Origin: Chitinophaga ginsengisoli
GTDB lineage: Bacteria; Bacteroidota; Bacteroidia; Chitinophagales; Chitinophagaceae
NCBI RefSeq assembly: GCF_003014595.1
Contig: NZ_PYGK01000002.1
Location: 393,555-457,554, forward strand
Length of the DNA: 64,000 nucleotides
Direction: 5' to 3'
Shown: piece by piece, positions 1-8,327 of the stretch
Layout of the letters: the number at the start of each line of letters is the position of its first letter
How positions within the stretch are numbered: the stretch's first letter is position 1
Program-made: the position numbers and the translations under genes
The notes under the pieces: model-generated
What the model was told of the DNA's origin: nothing
Database searches by the model: none
Seen by the model: only the letters and a program-made list of their open reading frames with translations

Positions 1-207
1 GATCCATCTCCCGGCTATCGTACAGTATTGGTATTCCACCAGGATAAACTGATCGGTGTAGTAGATTCCAGAACATTACAACTGGCCGACGCTAAACACT
101 ATCAGCTTGACAGAGATTATCATGGTTATTTCTTTACAGATACGGACGAGAAACTCCGGAAAGAATACATCAAAAAGTTTAACCAGTTTGTGAATGCAGC
201 AGACTAA
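1..207 (+). CDS. C-terminal part of an unknown protein
   Basis: An open frame enters from the left edge and ends at TAA 205-207, giving the last 68 residues of a protein whose start lies outside the window. The visible part begins DPSPGYRTVLVFHQDKL and ends KKFNQFVNAAD. It is hydrophilic and mixed alpha/beta, with no membrane segment and no motif I recognise. It points toward the histidine kinase gene on the other strand, and the two share a hairpin in the 42-nt gap. I assign no function; that it is coding rests on the intact frame and ordinary codon use. Confidence 0.6.
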   Translation, partial: DPSPGYRTVLVFHQDKLIGVVDSRTLQLADAKHYQLDRDYHGYFFTDTDEKLRKEYIKKFNQFVNAAD

Positions 208-219
208 GTTGAAAGTGAC

Positions 220-259
220 CGGGAATCAGGAACGAAGGACAACACGTTCCTAATTCCCG
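220..259. terminator. Shared hairpin between convergent genes
   Basis: The arms CGGGAATCAGGAACG (220-234) and CGTTCCTAATTCCCG (245-259) pair over 15 positions with one mismatch and a 10-nt loop. The right arm contains the stop codon of the minus-strand histidine kinase (250-252). There is no U-run on either side, so termination is inferred from the position between convergent genes and from stem strength only. Confidence 0.5.
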
Positions 260-2982
260 ATCTTCGCGATTTGTTCCTCCATTAATCGCATGACGAGCAG
301 GGATTCTTCCTGCATAGATGCCATCAGGAAACCGAAATCCGGTTCACGTTTGACCGTCAGCGTATCCAGCTGTTCTGCTATCCGGGCCAGTTTGGCGAGG
401 CCAATGATCTGTGAGGTGCCCCGTATCTTATGCCCGACACGGTTGATCTTACGGATGTCCACTGCTGCAGCTGCGGATTGCAGTTCTGTGACGGATGATC
501 TCAATTCCTCTATAGTCAGCTTTAACAATTGTTTCAGTACTGATTTATCTTCTCCCACCAGGTAGGCTTCTAATGTTCCCATATCAAAATGCGTATCTTT
601 TGCTTCCTGTTCGGTAATAAGGTTGGCGGGCCCCTCTTCTATCACGACTGTCAGCCATTTACGGAACAGTTGTAACAGCTTTTGCTGTACCAACGGTTTA
701 CCAATAAAGTCGTTCATGCCAGCCTCTACGCACTTTTCCCTTTCACCTTTCAGATTACCGGCTGTCAATGCAATAATGGGTATACGCTGACCACCGGTCA
801 TCTCGCGGATCTTTTTAGTGGCCTCATACCCGTTCATCACCGGCATCTGCACATCCATCAGTATCAGATCAGGCATCTTTCCGCGGCAGATCCGCAGGGC
901 CTCTATACCATCCTGCGCCTCATAGATACGCGCATCATGTGCGATCCTTTTCACGATGGTGGTGGCTAGCAGCATGTTCACCGGATTATCCTCGACAATA
1001 AGAATATTCAGTTTTCCACCTATCCACTGCTCTTCTTTTTCCTGTTTATGACGCTTTGCTCTTTTTTCTTTCCTGATCAGCAAGGAAAGGCTGTTATACA
1101 GCTCATTGATCTTAATAGGCTTTACCATCCGCAGGCCGATATCCAGCTGATCACAGACCCGGATGATCCGTTCATCATCAGAAGAACTGTGCAGCAGGAT
1201 CACGCCCTGTTCTCCTGGTAGTCTGCCGAAATGATGCCTGATCTTTTTTACCGTTTCGAGTCCATCCATATAAGGCATATGGTAGTCCATGAGGATGACA
1301 TCATAGCGGTCGCCCCTCGCTAAAGTATCTAATGCTTCAAATCCGCTACGGGCTTCTGTACAGGAGATATCTTTGAGCGACAGCATTTCCTTGAGGATGG
1401 TGCGGTTGTTATCATTATCATCCACGATCAGTACCTGCCGGATCTTTTCCAGGCTTTCCCATCTGTCGGCGGGCGCTTCGGCGGTAGCCAGGTCTATATC
1501 AAAGAAGAAGGTACTGCCTTCATTCAGATTACTCTTTATTTGCAGGTGGCTGCCCATCAGGGCCAGTAGTTTATTGGAGATGGTAAGTCCCAGGCCTGTG
1601 CCACCATACTTTTTGGTAGTGGAAGCATCTTCCTGGCGGAAGGCTTCAAAGATCTTGTATTGTTTCTCCGGTTTAATACCGATACCAGTATCCCTGACTT
1701 CAAACCTGATCCTAGCCTTTCCGTCCTGTTGCATTTCAAGAGGGGTTACTTTTAACTCGATCTCTCCATTGCTGGTAAACTTTACGGCATTACCGAGGAG
1801 GTTGATCAGGATCTGCTTCAGGCGTACTTCATCAAACCAGGCAAAGCGGGGCAGGTTGGTAGCAACGTTCAGCAGCATTTCCAGTCCCTTGTGCTGCGCC
1901 TGATAACTCACGATGTCACTCACCTGGCTGCTGAACTCATAAAGGTCATATTTGTCGATATCGAGTTCCAGCTTGCCGGATTCTATCTTGGAAAAGTCCA
2001 GGATGTCATTGATGATGCTTAGGAGCGCATTAGCCGACTGATTAACGATAGAGAGGTATTGATGCTGGGTTTCATTAAGGTCTGTTTTCAGCACCAGTTC
2101 TGTAAAGCCTATTACCCCGTTCAGCGGAGTACGGATCTCATGGCTCATGTTGGCCAGGAATTCTGACTTGGCCATATTGGCCTGCTCTGCCTGTAGCTTG
2201 GCTGCCGCCAGGCTGGCTTGCTGAGACAGCAGCTCCTGTTCTGTTTCTTTGGAGATGGAGATATCCTGGAAGGCACCGTATAGTCGTTTACATTTCCCGT
2301 TCTCAAATTCGGCATTACCGATGGCTCTTACCCATCGTTCATTCCCTTTGGCGGTAATGATCTGCAATTCGAGATCCCAGGGTTGCCCTGTTTCAATGAT
2401 CTCTTTGAGAGCGGCGGTGATCTTTCTGCGGCTCTCTCCTTCTTTATAAAACCCGACTGCGGTAGTTAAGGTAGGCGTAAAGTCTGCCGGTACTTCATGA
2501 ATCTCTTTAGTTACGTCAGACCAGAACATGTCCTTATAAACAAGGTCTGCTTCCCAGCCGCCTATACGGGATAACTGGCTGGTACGTTCCAGTATTTCCC
2601 GGGTACGTTTGAGGTCTTTTTCCAGTTCGAAGAAGGCGCGGAAATCGCGTTCGCTGTTCTGTAATGCTACCTGACGATTATGATCGATGATTTCGGCGAC
2701 GATTTCGCCGGTAATGATCTTCATCATCTTTTGCTGCCGGACGTCAAGGCTCCGGGGCTCCTTATCCATCAATGATAAAGTGCCCAGCAGATCTCCCGAA
2801 GGGGATACGAGATCGTAAGTAAGGTGGAAAGTAGCTTCTTTTGGGGTAATAGGAATACCTGATGCAATGACAACGGATGGCTGTTGATCATCAATGATTA
2901 AGATCGTTGCTACCTGTACATTGCAAACAAGAGACGCTAATTCAGTCTGTCTATTCAGTTTCTCCTGTAATATTGCATTCAA
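250..2982 (-). CDS. Soluble hybrid sensor histidine kinase with two receivers and HPt
   Basis: A 910-aa multi-step phosphorelay protein. A short GAF-like segment (about 15-100) is followed by a PAS/PAC sensor (about 135-248), a coiled linker, then HisKA with phospho-acceptor H281 in the [12 protein letters not shown]-box. HATPase_c has N-box N394/N398 and G-boxes DTGIGI (about 431-436) and GGTGLGL (about 460-466). Two receivers follow with phospho-acceptors D566 (LMDYHMP) and D710 (LMDVQMP), and a C-terminal HPt domain has H851 in GHKIRGTS. There is no transmembrane segment or signal peptide, so it should sense a cytoplasmic cue. The GAF part is shorter than a full domain and may be degenerate. 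No response regulator with an output domain lies nearby, so the final partner is unknown; the HPt could pass phosphate to a distant regulator. Confidence 0.93.
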   Translation of the reverse strand: MNAILQEKLNRQTELASLVCNVQVATILIIDDQQPSVVIASGIPITPKEATFHLTYDLVSPSGDLLGTLSLMDKEPRSLDVRQQKMMKIITGEIVAEIIDHNRQVALQNSERDFRAFFELEKDLKRTREILERTSQLSRIGGWEADLVYKDMFWSDVTKEIHEVPADFTPTLTTAVGFYKEGESRRKITAALKEIIETGQPWDLELQIITAKGNERWVRAIGNAEFENGKCKRLYGAFQDISISKETEQELLSQQASLAAAKLQAEQANMAKSEFLANMSHEIRTPLNGVIGFTELVLKTDLNETQHQYLSIVNQSANALLSIINDILDFSKIESGKLELDIDKYDLYEFSSQVSDIVSYQAQHKGLEMLLNVATNLPRFAWFDEVRLKQILINLLGNAVKFTSNGEIELKVTPLEMQQDGKARIRFEVRDTGIGIKPEKQYKIFEAFRQEDASTTKKYGGTGLGLTISNKLLALMGSHLQIKSNLNEGSTFFFDIDLATAEAPADRWESLEKIRQVLIVDDNDNNRTILKEMLSLKDISCTEARSGFEALDTLARGDRYDVILMDYHMPYMDGLETVKKIRHHFGRLPGEQGVILLHSSSDDERIIRVCDQLDIGLRMVKPIKINELYNSLSLLIRKEKRAKRHKQEKEEQWIGGKLNILIVEDNPVNMLLATTIVKRIAHDARIYEAQDGIEALRICRGKMPDLILMDVQMPVMNGYEATKKIREMTGGQRIPIIALTAGNLKGEREKCVEAGMNDFIGKPLVQQKLLQLFRKWLTVVIEEGPANLITEQEAKDTHFDMGTLEAYLVGEDKSVLKQLLKLTIEELRSSVTELQSAAAAVDIRKINRVGHKIRGTSQIIGLAKLARIAEQLDTLTVKREPDFGFLMASMQEESLLVMRLMEEQIAKIGN

Positions 2983-3216
2983 ACATTAAGCTTTTCACTG
3001 TGGATGAAATTACATGCTGATCTCTTCTTTCCTGTTCTGGTGTAAAAGCCTGTTAATGTAGAGCTATGAAGATACTAAATTTCCCTCTATGTGAGTAAAC
3101 GAAATATGATCCCACTTTCGTGGCAGGTCATTGGCAAGTATATTGATGCGGTATTGAAGGGACTGTTTAAATGAAGTCTGGGGTTCCCGGCAATGCATGC
3201 GGGGCTGTAGGGATTA

Positions 3217-3260
3217 TAAAAATGCGGGATACGGGTATGTGTGGCATACCTGTATCCCGC
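3217..3260 (-). terminator. Intrinsic terminator of the SRPBCC gene
   Basis: Arms 3224-3239 (GCGGGATACGGGTATG) and 3245-3260 pair over 16 positions with a single G-T wobble and a 5-nt loop. Read on the minus strand, the stem is followed at once by ATTTTTAT, a classical U-run. It sits 21 nt beyond the stop codon of the minus-strand SRPBCC gene. Confidence 0.85.
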
Positions 3261-3281
3261 ATAAAGTTATATTATGAGTTT

Positions 3282-3710
3282 TTATGCTTTCTCTACAAAC
3301 TGTTTCAGCGAAGTACCTATCAGTTCTGTCCAACCCATAGCAAAATTTTCTTTCGCGAAGCTTGAAATAGGTGGGAAAGTTTCAAGACCTGCATGCGTTA
3401 GTTTTACGCGTGTTTTATCGCCTTCCGGAAACAGCTCGAAGGTTACGAACGAATTCCCCTCATATCCATCATAACGCCAGCTATAAGTAAGTTTACGGTC
3501 TGTTTCCACTTCAGTCACCTTACAAAGGTGCAGGAACTGCTGTCCCTTGGGATCGCCGCCCGTAAACTGAAATTCAGCTCCTACCTCTGGCTTGAATGCA
3601 GGAATGTCAAAATACCATTGTTTCATCTGGTCTTTATTGGTAATGGCATCCCAGACTTTTCTTACCGGCGCATCATAAGTCCGTTCAATTACAAATGGTT
3701 CGCTTTTCAT
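3282..3710 (-). CDS. SRPBCC (AHSA1-like) domain protein
   Basis: A 142-aa protein covering one START/Bet v 1-like SRPBCC fold. The N-terminus IERTYDAPVRKVWDAITN and the following QMKQWYF are typical of the AHSA1 branch, as is the closing GWTELIGTSLKQFVEK helix. Such proteins bind hydrophobic ligands in a central cavity; the ligand is not predictable here. The gene stands alone between its own promoter/dyad (3755-3776) and its own terminator, so it is a single-gene unit. In related bacteria such genes often sit next to an ArsR or TetR regulator, but none is present here. Confidence 0.85.
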   Translation of the reverse strand: MKSEPFVIERTYDAPVRKVWDAITNKDQMKQWYFDIPAFKPEVGAEFQFTGGDPKGQQFLHLCKVTEVETDRKLTYSWRYDGYEGNSFVTFELFPEGDKTRVKLTHAGLETFPPISSFAKENFAMGWTELIGTSLKQFVEKA

Positions 3711-3754
3711 AATTATATATGATTTAGAATGTTTTAGGGGACCATGTTATTATA

Positions 3755-3776
3755 TAACCGATCGGTTACAAATATA
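3755..3776 (-). promoter_or_regulatory. Candidate -7 box with adjoining dyad operator
   Basis: On the minus strand TATATTTG (3769-3776) fits the Bacteroidota -7 consensus TAnnTTTG. Immediately downstream lies TAACCGATCGGTTA (3755-3768), a perfect 14-bp palindrome of the kind bound by TetR-family repressors. It would cover the transcription start of the SRPBCC gene, which begins 44 bp further on. Which regulator binds is unknown. Confidence 0.55.
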
Positions 3777-3902
3777 AAGGAAACCTTTTGGTTACGGAAA
3801 TATTTTTATGCTTCCGGGTGACTATACAATATTGGTACCAGGGCTCCCAGGAGGGAGAATGGTTAACGCCTCGCCAGTCTGTCACAAAAGAATAAGTCCA
3901 TC

Positions 3903-5264
3903 TTATAAATACACTGACAAACGACGTTTATTCAGTATTTCATTCACTGCCAGTTGGAGCTCCCGTTCCGAACCGGCGGTAACATTGACCAGGGAATAGG
4001 GATGCGCTCCCAGGAGCACATCCCATCGCCATTGTAACTGGCTGCTTGTTGATACTAACCCATTGTCATACCACCAGGCTGTATATAGTCTGTCTTTTTC
4101 CTGTTGCAGTAAGGCAGTATAGATGGTATGTCCCTCTACCAGTTTCTCCTCCACTTTATAAAACTCATATCCGCTGCCTTTCCAGCAGATCATGGGGTTG
4201 TGTTCTGTGTAATAACTGGCCGGAATATGTTTGATGTAAACCAGTAAGGTATCGTTCTTTAAGCGGATGATATTTCCCGGCAGGGATTGCACAGCATACC
4301 CAGGCATAGCAGGTATATTGGACAGGACCTGCTGATCCACATCTCTTGGCTTATTGATGAGGAATACGATCAGCAGCGCAGCAGGCAATAGCATATTAAG
4401 CAGGAATAACTTTACTGCTGAACGAAGCACATAACGTTTTCTGTGTAACGCTATCGGTTTGCCATATTTACGGGCGATCCATTGTGTCAGGAACAATAGC
4501 GGCACGATCACATAAAGCACCAGGCAGATGATACCGGTTACATCATGCATCACTGTGCCTGGCATAATGTGGAGGCATACAAGGAATATAATGCGTAAAA
4601 GGTTGGAGGCTATGTTCATCAGTATCATCATGGCCAGTATTGATAAGACCCACCATAGGCTTAACACCTTTTTATATTGTTGCTGATAAAAACCAATGAG
4701 GGTCATGCCACACAAAGATGCCGTCACCATCATCTGCAAACCCATACACGCGGGATCTACCGAAAACTCGTTACCGTTGCAGGTGATCATATTTCCCTGT
4801 ACATTTACCTCCTGCCCCGTTATCCGGATGATGTTTCCGGCCCAACCGGTCAGTGCCAGGCGTATCGGAAAACTGAATATGTTCATGCCATATTCAAACA
4901 ACGGAGACATCATCACTAATACCAGCACTGGCAGGAAGTTCATACGCCCGTAAAATGTTTCGATCATGAACAGGCAGCCGCACAAGCAGGAGATACACAG
5001 GAATGTTTTGGCTGGCACCAGTAGATACAACAGCAGGAACACCAATGCCATGAAAAAGTAACGCGTACTTCCCCGTTCGCTCGTCTTAAATGATGTGGTG
5101 AAATACAATGCTGCTATTCCCAGGATAACTCTGGTAGCATCCCATACCAGGTAATCATGCAGACCAATGAATAAAACAAGGCCATAGCATACAACAGCCA
5201 TCAGTGGCCAACATCTGCCAGCACGTAACAATCCCGCTATCACTGAAAAGATTCCTTTGTTCAT
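3903..5264 (-). CDS. xrtN: Exosortase N (XrtN-type) transpeptidase
   Basis: A 453-aa polytopic inner-membrane protein. I chose the start at 5264 because ATG overlaps the stop of the upstream gene as ATGA; a 27-residue upstream extension is hydrophilic and lies inside the neighbour. Several membrane helices carry the exosortase triad: Cys173 in DPACMGLQM, Arg224 in SNLLRI and His240 in MHDVTG. After the last helix a soluble region of about 150 residues resembles the EpsI-type domain seen in some exosortases. Exosortases cleave and transfer proteins carrying a C-terminal PEP-type sorting signal. The translationally coupled VIT protein upstream carries such a signal and is the obvious substrate. 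The XrtN assignment is from gene pairing and memory of the family. Confidence 0.85.
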   Translation of the reverse strand: MNKGIFSVIAGLLRAGRCWPLMAVVCYGLVLFIGLHDYLVWDATRVILGIAALYFTTSFKTSERGSTRYFFMALVFLLLYLLVPAKTFLCISCLCGCLFMIETFYGRMNFLPVLVLVMMSPLFEYGMNIFSFPIRLALTGWAGNIIRITGQEVNVQGNMITCNGNEFSVDPACMGLQMMVTASLCGMTLIGFYQQQYKKVLSLWWVLSILAMMILMNIASNLLRIIFLVCLHIMPGTVMHDVTGIICLVLYVIVPLLFLTQWIARKYGKPIALHRKRYVLRSAVKLFLLNMLLPAALLIVFLINKPRDVDQQVLSNIPAMPGYAVQSLPGNIIRLKNDTLLVYIKHIPASYYTEHNPMICWKGSGYEFYKVEEKLVEGHTIYTALLQQEKDRLYTAWWYDNGLVSTSSQLQWRWDVLLGAHPYSLVNVTAGSERELQLAVNEILNKRRLSVYL

Positions 5265-7807
5265 ATAGCTGCAACACGTTTGAATAACACCGGTCTGAAT
5301 TTTAAGTACACGATCAGTAACAGGCCGATCACTATCAATGCCCATTCATGTGGTTCAGGCACTGCGCCCTTACTTTTGAGGGATGCATTTTTAAGGCTGT
5401 TGTTGCTTTCTTTTATATTGAAGCGATCGTAGTCTTCCTGCTTTTCCAATACTACCAGACTAGATAATGGCGTCACGATGTAAGACTCCGCGGCTTCTGC
5501 CACCAGCGTATCACTCTCGTTACCACCGGTCAGCAAGCGTGGCCCCATCGCATGCATGATATGATTATAGGCAAACAGGCGTTGCAGGTGATCAGGAGCG
5601 GTAGATACTTCTGTGCCGGGAGTTTCGTTGATTGTCATGCCGGCAGATTCGATCACGATACGCTGGTCATTTTCAATACTGGCAGGGAAACGGTGGGCGT
5701 CCAGCAACGCTTTCAGCGCAGCAATATCTCCCTGATCATAACGGAAAGTCCGGCATTCCTTTAGCGTACGCAGGTAGGGCGAAAGTTCACCACCCAGATT
5801 GTAAAGCATTACATGCTGACCACCTGCAAGCCATCCCTTCAACGCATCCATGAAGCGGGTGTTTTCCAGATCGTCCACGGAAGGAGAGTTCACTACTCCT
5901 TTGCTAATAACAATCGCGGTTGAAGGCTGAGATATTTTAAAGAATGGGAACAAGCTAAACCTGCTTGCAGCGGCTTGTTTAAATAATTCAGATCTGTTCT
6001 GTTCCGTTACCTGTTCCATCATTTCGTCAATGTATACCCAGACACGTTTGTGCCCCAGCAGCGAGAGTACCGTGTTGTATTCATTTTTGCTCCAGACGCT
6101 ATTGACATCCAGGTAAACATCTGAGATATCCGCAGTAGCCAATTCCTTTCTATATGGCGTTACTGAAAATACTTTGCCATTAGCACTGAACAGCTGATGT
6201 ACCAGTCCTTCGTCTTTAAAAGACAACTGCCAATCGGCACTGTAAGGGCCGGAAGCAGTCAGCCTGCCATCTTTTTCTTTACTGAAGATGCCTCCTTTCT
6301 GAAGATCTGCAGGCGGCGTTTCAAATGAGATCTCCACATCCTCGCCGGTGCTGCTGGTAACGGGACCATCGAAATAAATATTGCGGTAAATCAGCGCTCC
6401 ATGTTCGAGAGAGAGTGGCGCTGTAATGCCCAGTTTGAACTGTCGTTCTTCATTATCAAGCACTGGGAATACCCTTACGGTCACGGTATTTCCTTCCTGC
6501 CAGTGTACGACGGAAGGGTCGCGGTTTTCCACTCCTACGATAGTTTTATATGCACTGTCTGCTTTTGCTTTTGTAGTGAGCAGGCCTTTTTCTTCCTTGT
6601 TATTGATCCAAAGGGACAATGATGACACAACAGCGCCTTCGGGGAGATGAAAGATGTAAATCGCTTCCTGGTTGTTTCTCCATCGCCCTCTCTCCGTTAT
6701 GATGCGGTTATTCTTTACGTTCACCGTTTTTTCAGTATACGCCATTCTTAAGCGCGGCCAGATACGGGCGGAAGTCTGTACATGTGTGGTTGTCAGATCA
6801 TCTCCTGACCATAAACGCTCTTCTGCTTCATAGCGGGAATCGTACAGGAATTTTAGTATATGGATACGGTCTTCATCGGTCATCATAGTAGTGCCGCACA
6901 ATGTTGAAGCGATCATGACAAGCGGATCATGTTTCCGTGCCTCATTCCAATTGAGTGAAGAACCGAAATTGAAAAAAGGTCTTTCCCATCCGTCGGCCGT
7001 AGTGTATACCATTTCTGCCCTGAGGACTTTTCCTGTAACGGGATTGGGGGTAATGTGTGCCGCAACGTGTAACCAGGCAGGTAAGTAGGTGTCTCTGACC
7101 TTCTCGCTCCAACGACGATATTCGCGCCCCATTTCAACTACGTTCATCATCCAGAGTATAGTATATACCAATACGATCAGCACCGTTATACCAATACCTG
7201 ACCAGAAAGCCAGTTTATATGGCCGTCTTCGGGCATTACTGCGGCGAAATAAGCGGATCGTATATAAAAAGAATAAAAGCGGTACCAGTGCATGCAGGGA
7301 AATTCCGAAGAAAAAGAAAGCCAGCAGTCCAAGCGCAGTAAAGGGTGCAACATAAATAGCCATGTACAGGAAACAGCAGAGAGACAATCCTAACAGGAAG
7401 AACATGACTATACGTACAGGAACAGGCACAACACGAATGAAGGCAAAAGCAAAATAGTTGACAGCACAAAGGATGATCATTACTGCGAACCAGGGCGCCG
7501 ATACCTCAAAGACTGGGAATAAACGGTTTAAGGCATATGCGCTGACCAGGAACATCAGCAGGAAAAGAAAAAAAGGATGTAGTCCTTCCCTGCCCCGCCG
7601 CAGGCGTCCACTGATCCACAGGGTCAGAAAATAGCCCACCGTAATGGCATGGTTCAGAAAGAACCAGGTCAACTCATCTTCTATCGGCGACAATGCAGGA
7701 ATGAGGAACATGATCAAGGTAACTGCCAGGAGAATTAACCCTGTGCAATAGATCTCATCGTTAAAACGCTTTCTTATAATTTTCAAAGGTATAGTTTGTC
7801 TACTCAT
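5261..7807 (-). CDS. XrtN-associated VIT domain protein with PEP-type C-terminus
   Basis: An 848-aa protein. Residues 1-215 form a block of about six hydrophobic segments. A VIT (vault/inter-alpha-trypsin) domain lies near 330-450, recognised from the TTKAKADSAYKTIVG and VHWQEGNTVTVRVFPVL stretches. The part from 450 to 800 is soluble and may have a von Willebrand-like fold, which I could not prove. The last 33 residues begin VPEPHEWALIVIG, then a hydrophobic helix and basic residues: the tripartite PEP-CTERM layout read by exosortases. Its stop overlaps the xrtN start (ATGA), so the enzyme and probable single dedicated substrate are co-translated. Function of the processed protein is unknown. 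Confidence 0.85.
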   Translation of the reverse strand: MSRQTIPLKIIRKRFNDEIYCTGLILLAVTLIMFLIPALSPIEDELTWFFLNHAITVGYFLTLWISGRLRRGREGLHPFFLFLLMFLVSAYALNRLFPVFEVSAPWFAVMIILCAVNYFAFAFIRVVPVPVRIVMFFLLGLSLCCFLYMAIYVAPFTALGLLAFFFFGISLHALVPLLFFLYTIRLFRRSNARRRPYKLAFWSGIGITVLIVLVYTILWMMNVVEMGREYRRWSEKVRDTYLPAWLHVAAHITPNPVTGKVLRAEMVYTTADGWERPFFNFGSSLNWNEARKHDPLVMIASTLCGTTMMTDEDRIHILKFLYDSRYEAEERLWSGDDLTTTHVQTSARIWPRLRMAYTEKTVNVKNNRIITERGRWRNNQEAIYIFHLPEGAVVSSLSLWINNKEEKGLLTTKAKADSAYKTIVGVENRDPSVVHWQEGNTVTVRVFPVLDNEERQFKLGITAPLSLEHGALIYRNIYFDGPVTSSTGEDVEISFETPPADLQKGGIFSKEKDGRLTASGPYSADWQLSFKDEGLVHQLFSANGKVFSVTPYRKELATADISDVYLDVNSVWSKNEYNTVLSLLGHKRVWVYIDEMMEQVTEQNRSELFKQAAASRFSLFPFFKISQPSTAIVISKGVVNSPSVDDLENTRFMDALKGWLAGGQHVMLYNLGGELSPYLRTLKECRTFRYDQGDIAALKALLDAHRFPASIENDQRIVIESAGMTINETPGTEVSTAPDHLQRLFAYNHIMHAMGPRLLTGGNESDTLVAEAAESYIVTPLSSLVVLEKQEDYDRFNIKESNNSLKNASLKSKGAVPEPHEWALIVIGLLLIVYLKFRPVLFKRVAAI

Positions 7808-7816
7808 AAAATAAAG

Positions 7817-7901
7817 TACTTTGAATTACAAAGAATACAAGGATAAAAAAACAGGCTGTAGCCCGTTTGCTGATTTAATATATACTTTGAAATACAAAGT
7901 A
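7817..7901. promoter_or_regulatory. Two CTTTG-N5-CAAAG dyads before the xrtN operon
   Basis: TACTTTGAAATACAAAGTA (7883-7901) is a perfect 7-bp inverted repeat around 5 bp. TACTTTGAATTACAAAG (7817-7833) repeats the same CTTTG-N5-CAAAG core 66 bp closer to the gene, 9 bp before the ATG of the VIT protein. Identical half-sites and spacing suggest a dimeric regulator that binds twice. No candidate regulator gene is adjacent. Confidence 0.6.
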
Positions 7902-7971
7902 AGTAAAAGAAACTGATTCACACAAATCTCATTTCAAAAAAAAGTACTATCTTCTGCTATCGCGACATACC

Positions 7972-7990
7972 TACCCGGGTATAATATTTG
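7972..7990 (+). promoter_or_regulatory. Candidate promoter of the ergothioneine operon
   Basis: AATATTTG (7983-7990) matches seven of eight positions of TAnnTTTG and ends 34 bp before the DUF427 start codon. The 10-bp palindrome TACCCGGGTA (7972-7981) abuts it on the upstream side and could be an operator. No convincing -33 element is seen. Confidence 0.35.
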
Positions 7991-8024
7991 GTCTTGCAAC
8001 AATAACACTTTAAACGACAACACG

Positions 8025-8306
8025 ATGAAAGCAATCTGGCAGAATGAGGTCATTGCGGAAAGTGACAGTACTGTGGTAGTCGAGAATAATCATTACTTTC
8101 CTCCAACATCCGTAAAAACGGCCCTGCTGAGCCCCTCAAAGACACATACTTTCTGCCCATGGAAAGGAGAAGCCTCTTACTATGATGTCAACATTAACGG
8201 CAAAGTCAACAGAGATGCTGCCTGGTATTATCCTGATCCTAAGGAAGCGGCAGCGAATATCAGGGGTTATATTGCTTTCTGGAAAGGAGTGGAAGTAGTT
8301 AAATAG
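8025..8306 (+). CDS. DUF427 domain protein
   Basis: A 93-aa protein that fills the DUF427 (NTP_transf_9) family: N-terminal MKAIWQNEVIAESDSTVVVE, central THTFCPWKGEASYYDV, and C-terminal AAWYYPDPKEAA with a closing tryptophan helix. The biochemical role of this small beta-rich family is not established. It is the first gene of a six-gene + strand run, 21 nt before the disulfide reductase, so a role linked to that enzyme or to ergothioneine is possible but only by context. Confidence 0.85.
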   Translation: MKAIWQNEVIAESDSTVVVENNHYFPPTSVKTALLSPSKTHTFCPWKGEASYYDVNINGKVNRDAAWYYPDPKEAAANIRGYIAFWKGVEVVK

Positions 8307-8327
8307 AAAACCTGTAAACGCTTGGTT

